Positions 5,193 through 5,814 of a stretch of DNA of 5,814 nt are shown here, one piece after another. Below the pieces are notes generated by a model. The model had not been told where the DNA came from and searched no databases. It saw only the letters and a list, made by a program, of their open reading frames with translations. Location of the stretch: NCBI GenBank assembly GCA_016190465.1, contig JACPQP010000110.1:1-5814 (forward strand). The letters run 5' to 3'. The DNA is from Chloroflexota bacterium (lineage in GTDB: Bacteria; Chloroflexota; UBA6077; FW602-bin22; JACPQP01). Within the stretch, counting starts at the first letter, position 1. Each line of letters opens with the position of its first letter. The translations under genes were made by a program, and so were the position numbers.

Positions 5193-5814
5193 CTAATCTC
5201 TGACCTCCGTCGTTGGAAGGCCGAGGTCCCCGGTTAGCGGAAAGACGCTCTGGCGACACCGATCCGCAGCGACAGCGCAATACTGTTTGTCGATCTCGAC
5301 CCCGATCGCCCGCCGGCCAAGCTGCTTGGCCACCACGCACGTGGTGCCCGAACCGAGGAATGGGTCCAGTATGATGTCTTCGACGAACGAGTAGAGCTTG
5401 ATCAGCCGGCGCGGGAGCTCCGCGGGAAACGGGGCGGGGTGTCCCACCTTGGCGGGGTTCTCCCCCGCGAAGTCCCAGACGCCCAGCGTCCAGGCCAGGA
5501 ACTCGTCGCGCTCGATGTCCGAGGTGCGGCCCTCGCGCTTCCGCCGCCACTCGCCCTTGAAGAACACCGGAACCATCTCGACCGGCGCGGTGACGAAAGG
5601 CGCGGTCGGGCTCAGCCAACTCCCCCAGGCCGTGCGCCGCGAGATGTTCCGCTCGTTCCAGACGATCGTCGTCTGGTACTCCCATCCGGCCGCTAGAAAC
5701 ACCCGGATGTAGTCCGCGTAGACGGCGCGCTTCCCGCCCTTGTTGCTGTCCAGCGGGATGTTGACGCAGGCTCGGCCGCCGGGCCTGGCGACGCGGAGCA
5801 GCTCCCGGGCCCAG
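5193..5814 (-). CDS. Beta-class DNA methyltransferase (N6-adenine or N4-cytosine), C-terminal part, N-terminus outside the window
   Basis: The minus frame is open from the window edge to TAG 5193-5195 and shows 206 residues. In order these are a WARELLRVARPGGRACVNIP strand-turn block at the edge, NISRRTAWGSW, a linker with FFKGEWRRKREGRTSDIERD, HPAPFPAEL (motif X region, HPAPFP at 5424-5441), DPFLGSGTT (motif I, S-adenosylmethionine binding, 5340-5366) and the acidic VEID that follows. Catalytic DPPY-type motif before motifs X and I is the beta arrangement, so the DPPY box should lie just beyond the window. It would transfer a methyl group to an adenine or cytosine amino group in a short DNA site, for restriction-modification or regulation. 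No endonuclease lies on this side, and the gene converges on fabF. The apparent GTG at 5700-5702 is internal to the gene. Whether it belonged to the nearby DISARM relic is unknown. Confidence 0.85.
   Translation of the reverse strand, partial: WARELLRVARPGGRACVNIPLDSNKGGKRAVYADYIRVFLAAGWEYQTTIVWNERNISRRTAWGSWLSPTAPFVTAPVEMVPVFFKGEWRRKREGRTSDIERDEFLAWTLGVWDFAGENPAKVGHPAPFPAELPRRLIKLYSFVEDIILDPFLGSGTTCVVAKQLGRRAIGVEIDKQYCAVAADRCRQSVFPLTGDLGLPTTEVRD

Noticed and set aside
1..5814. CRISPR array, tRNA, rRNA, transposase or insertion-sequence ends
   Set aside because: No regularly spaced repeats, no tRNA-like cloverleaf, and no transposase-like protein or terminal inverted repeats were seen on either strand.

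Overview
This is a GC-rich bacterial window. Hand counts give about 75% GC in part of the fabF-like gene and about 49% in part of the toxin-like gene. The overall look fits a high-GC Chloroflexota (Thermomicrobia-like) or actinobacterial chromosome. The lineage is an inference from base composition and protein flavour only.

Layout. (1) At 1-62 lies the open C-terminal end of an upstream gene. Its TGA overlaps the start of the next gene in an ATGA junction. (2) At 59-2023 is a complete 654-aa ABC exporter half-transporter (membrane domain plus ATPase). (3) The 281-base gap at 2024-2304 holds short direct repeats, a perfect 6-bp hairpin inside a CACAGATGAACGCAGATA-type sequence, and a small plus-strand ORF of uncertain status. 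(4) At 2305-3196, minus strand, a two-gene operon looks like a type II toxin-antitoxin module: a Phd-like antitoxin first, then an overlapping RelE/ParE-like toxin. Part of it is clearly poorer in GC than the surroundings, which suggests transfer. (5) At 3197-3341 is a divergent promoter region. (6) At 3342-3701 is a gene relic. A promoter, a ribosome binding site and a GTG start lead into what looks like the first ~38 residues of a DrmD-type SNF2 helicase. This runs straight into the C-terminal end of a DrmC-like phospholipase-D protein whose HKD motif is broken by a frameshift. DrmD and DrmC are the first and last genes of class 1 DISARM antiphage operons, so the relic looks like the scar of a large internal deletion. 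(7) At 3776-5101 is a complete FabF-type 3-oxoacyl-ACP synthase. It has its own strong promoter, which begins 3 bases after the relic's stop and carries a run of seven C in its spacer. (8) At 5102-5192 is a convergent gap with two interleaved inverted repeats. (9) From 5193 to the window end, minus strand, is the C-terminal part of a beta-class DNA methyltransferase.

Taken together, two ordinary genes (exporter and fabF) flank or interrupt what looks like an eroded defence island: toxin-antitoxin module, DISARM scar and DNA methyltransferase. The DISARM interpretation rests on remembered family sequence patterns and needs a homology search.
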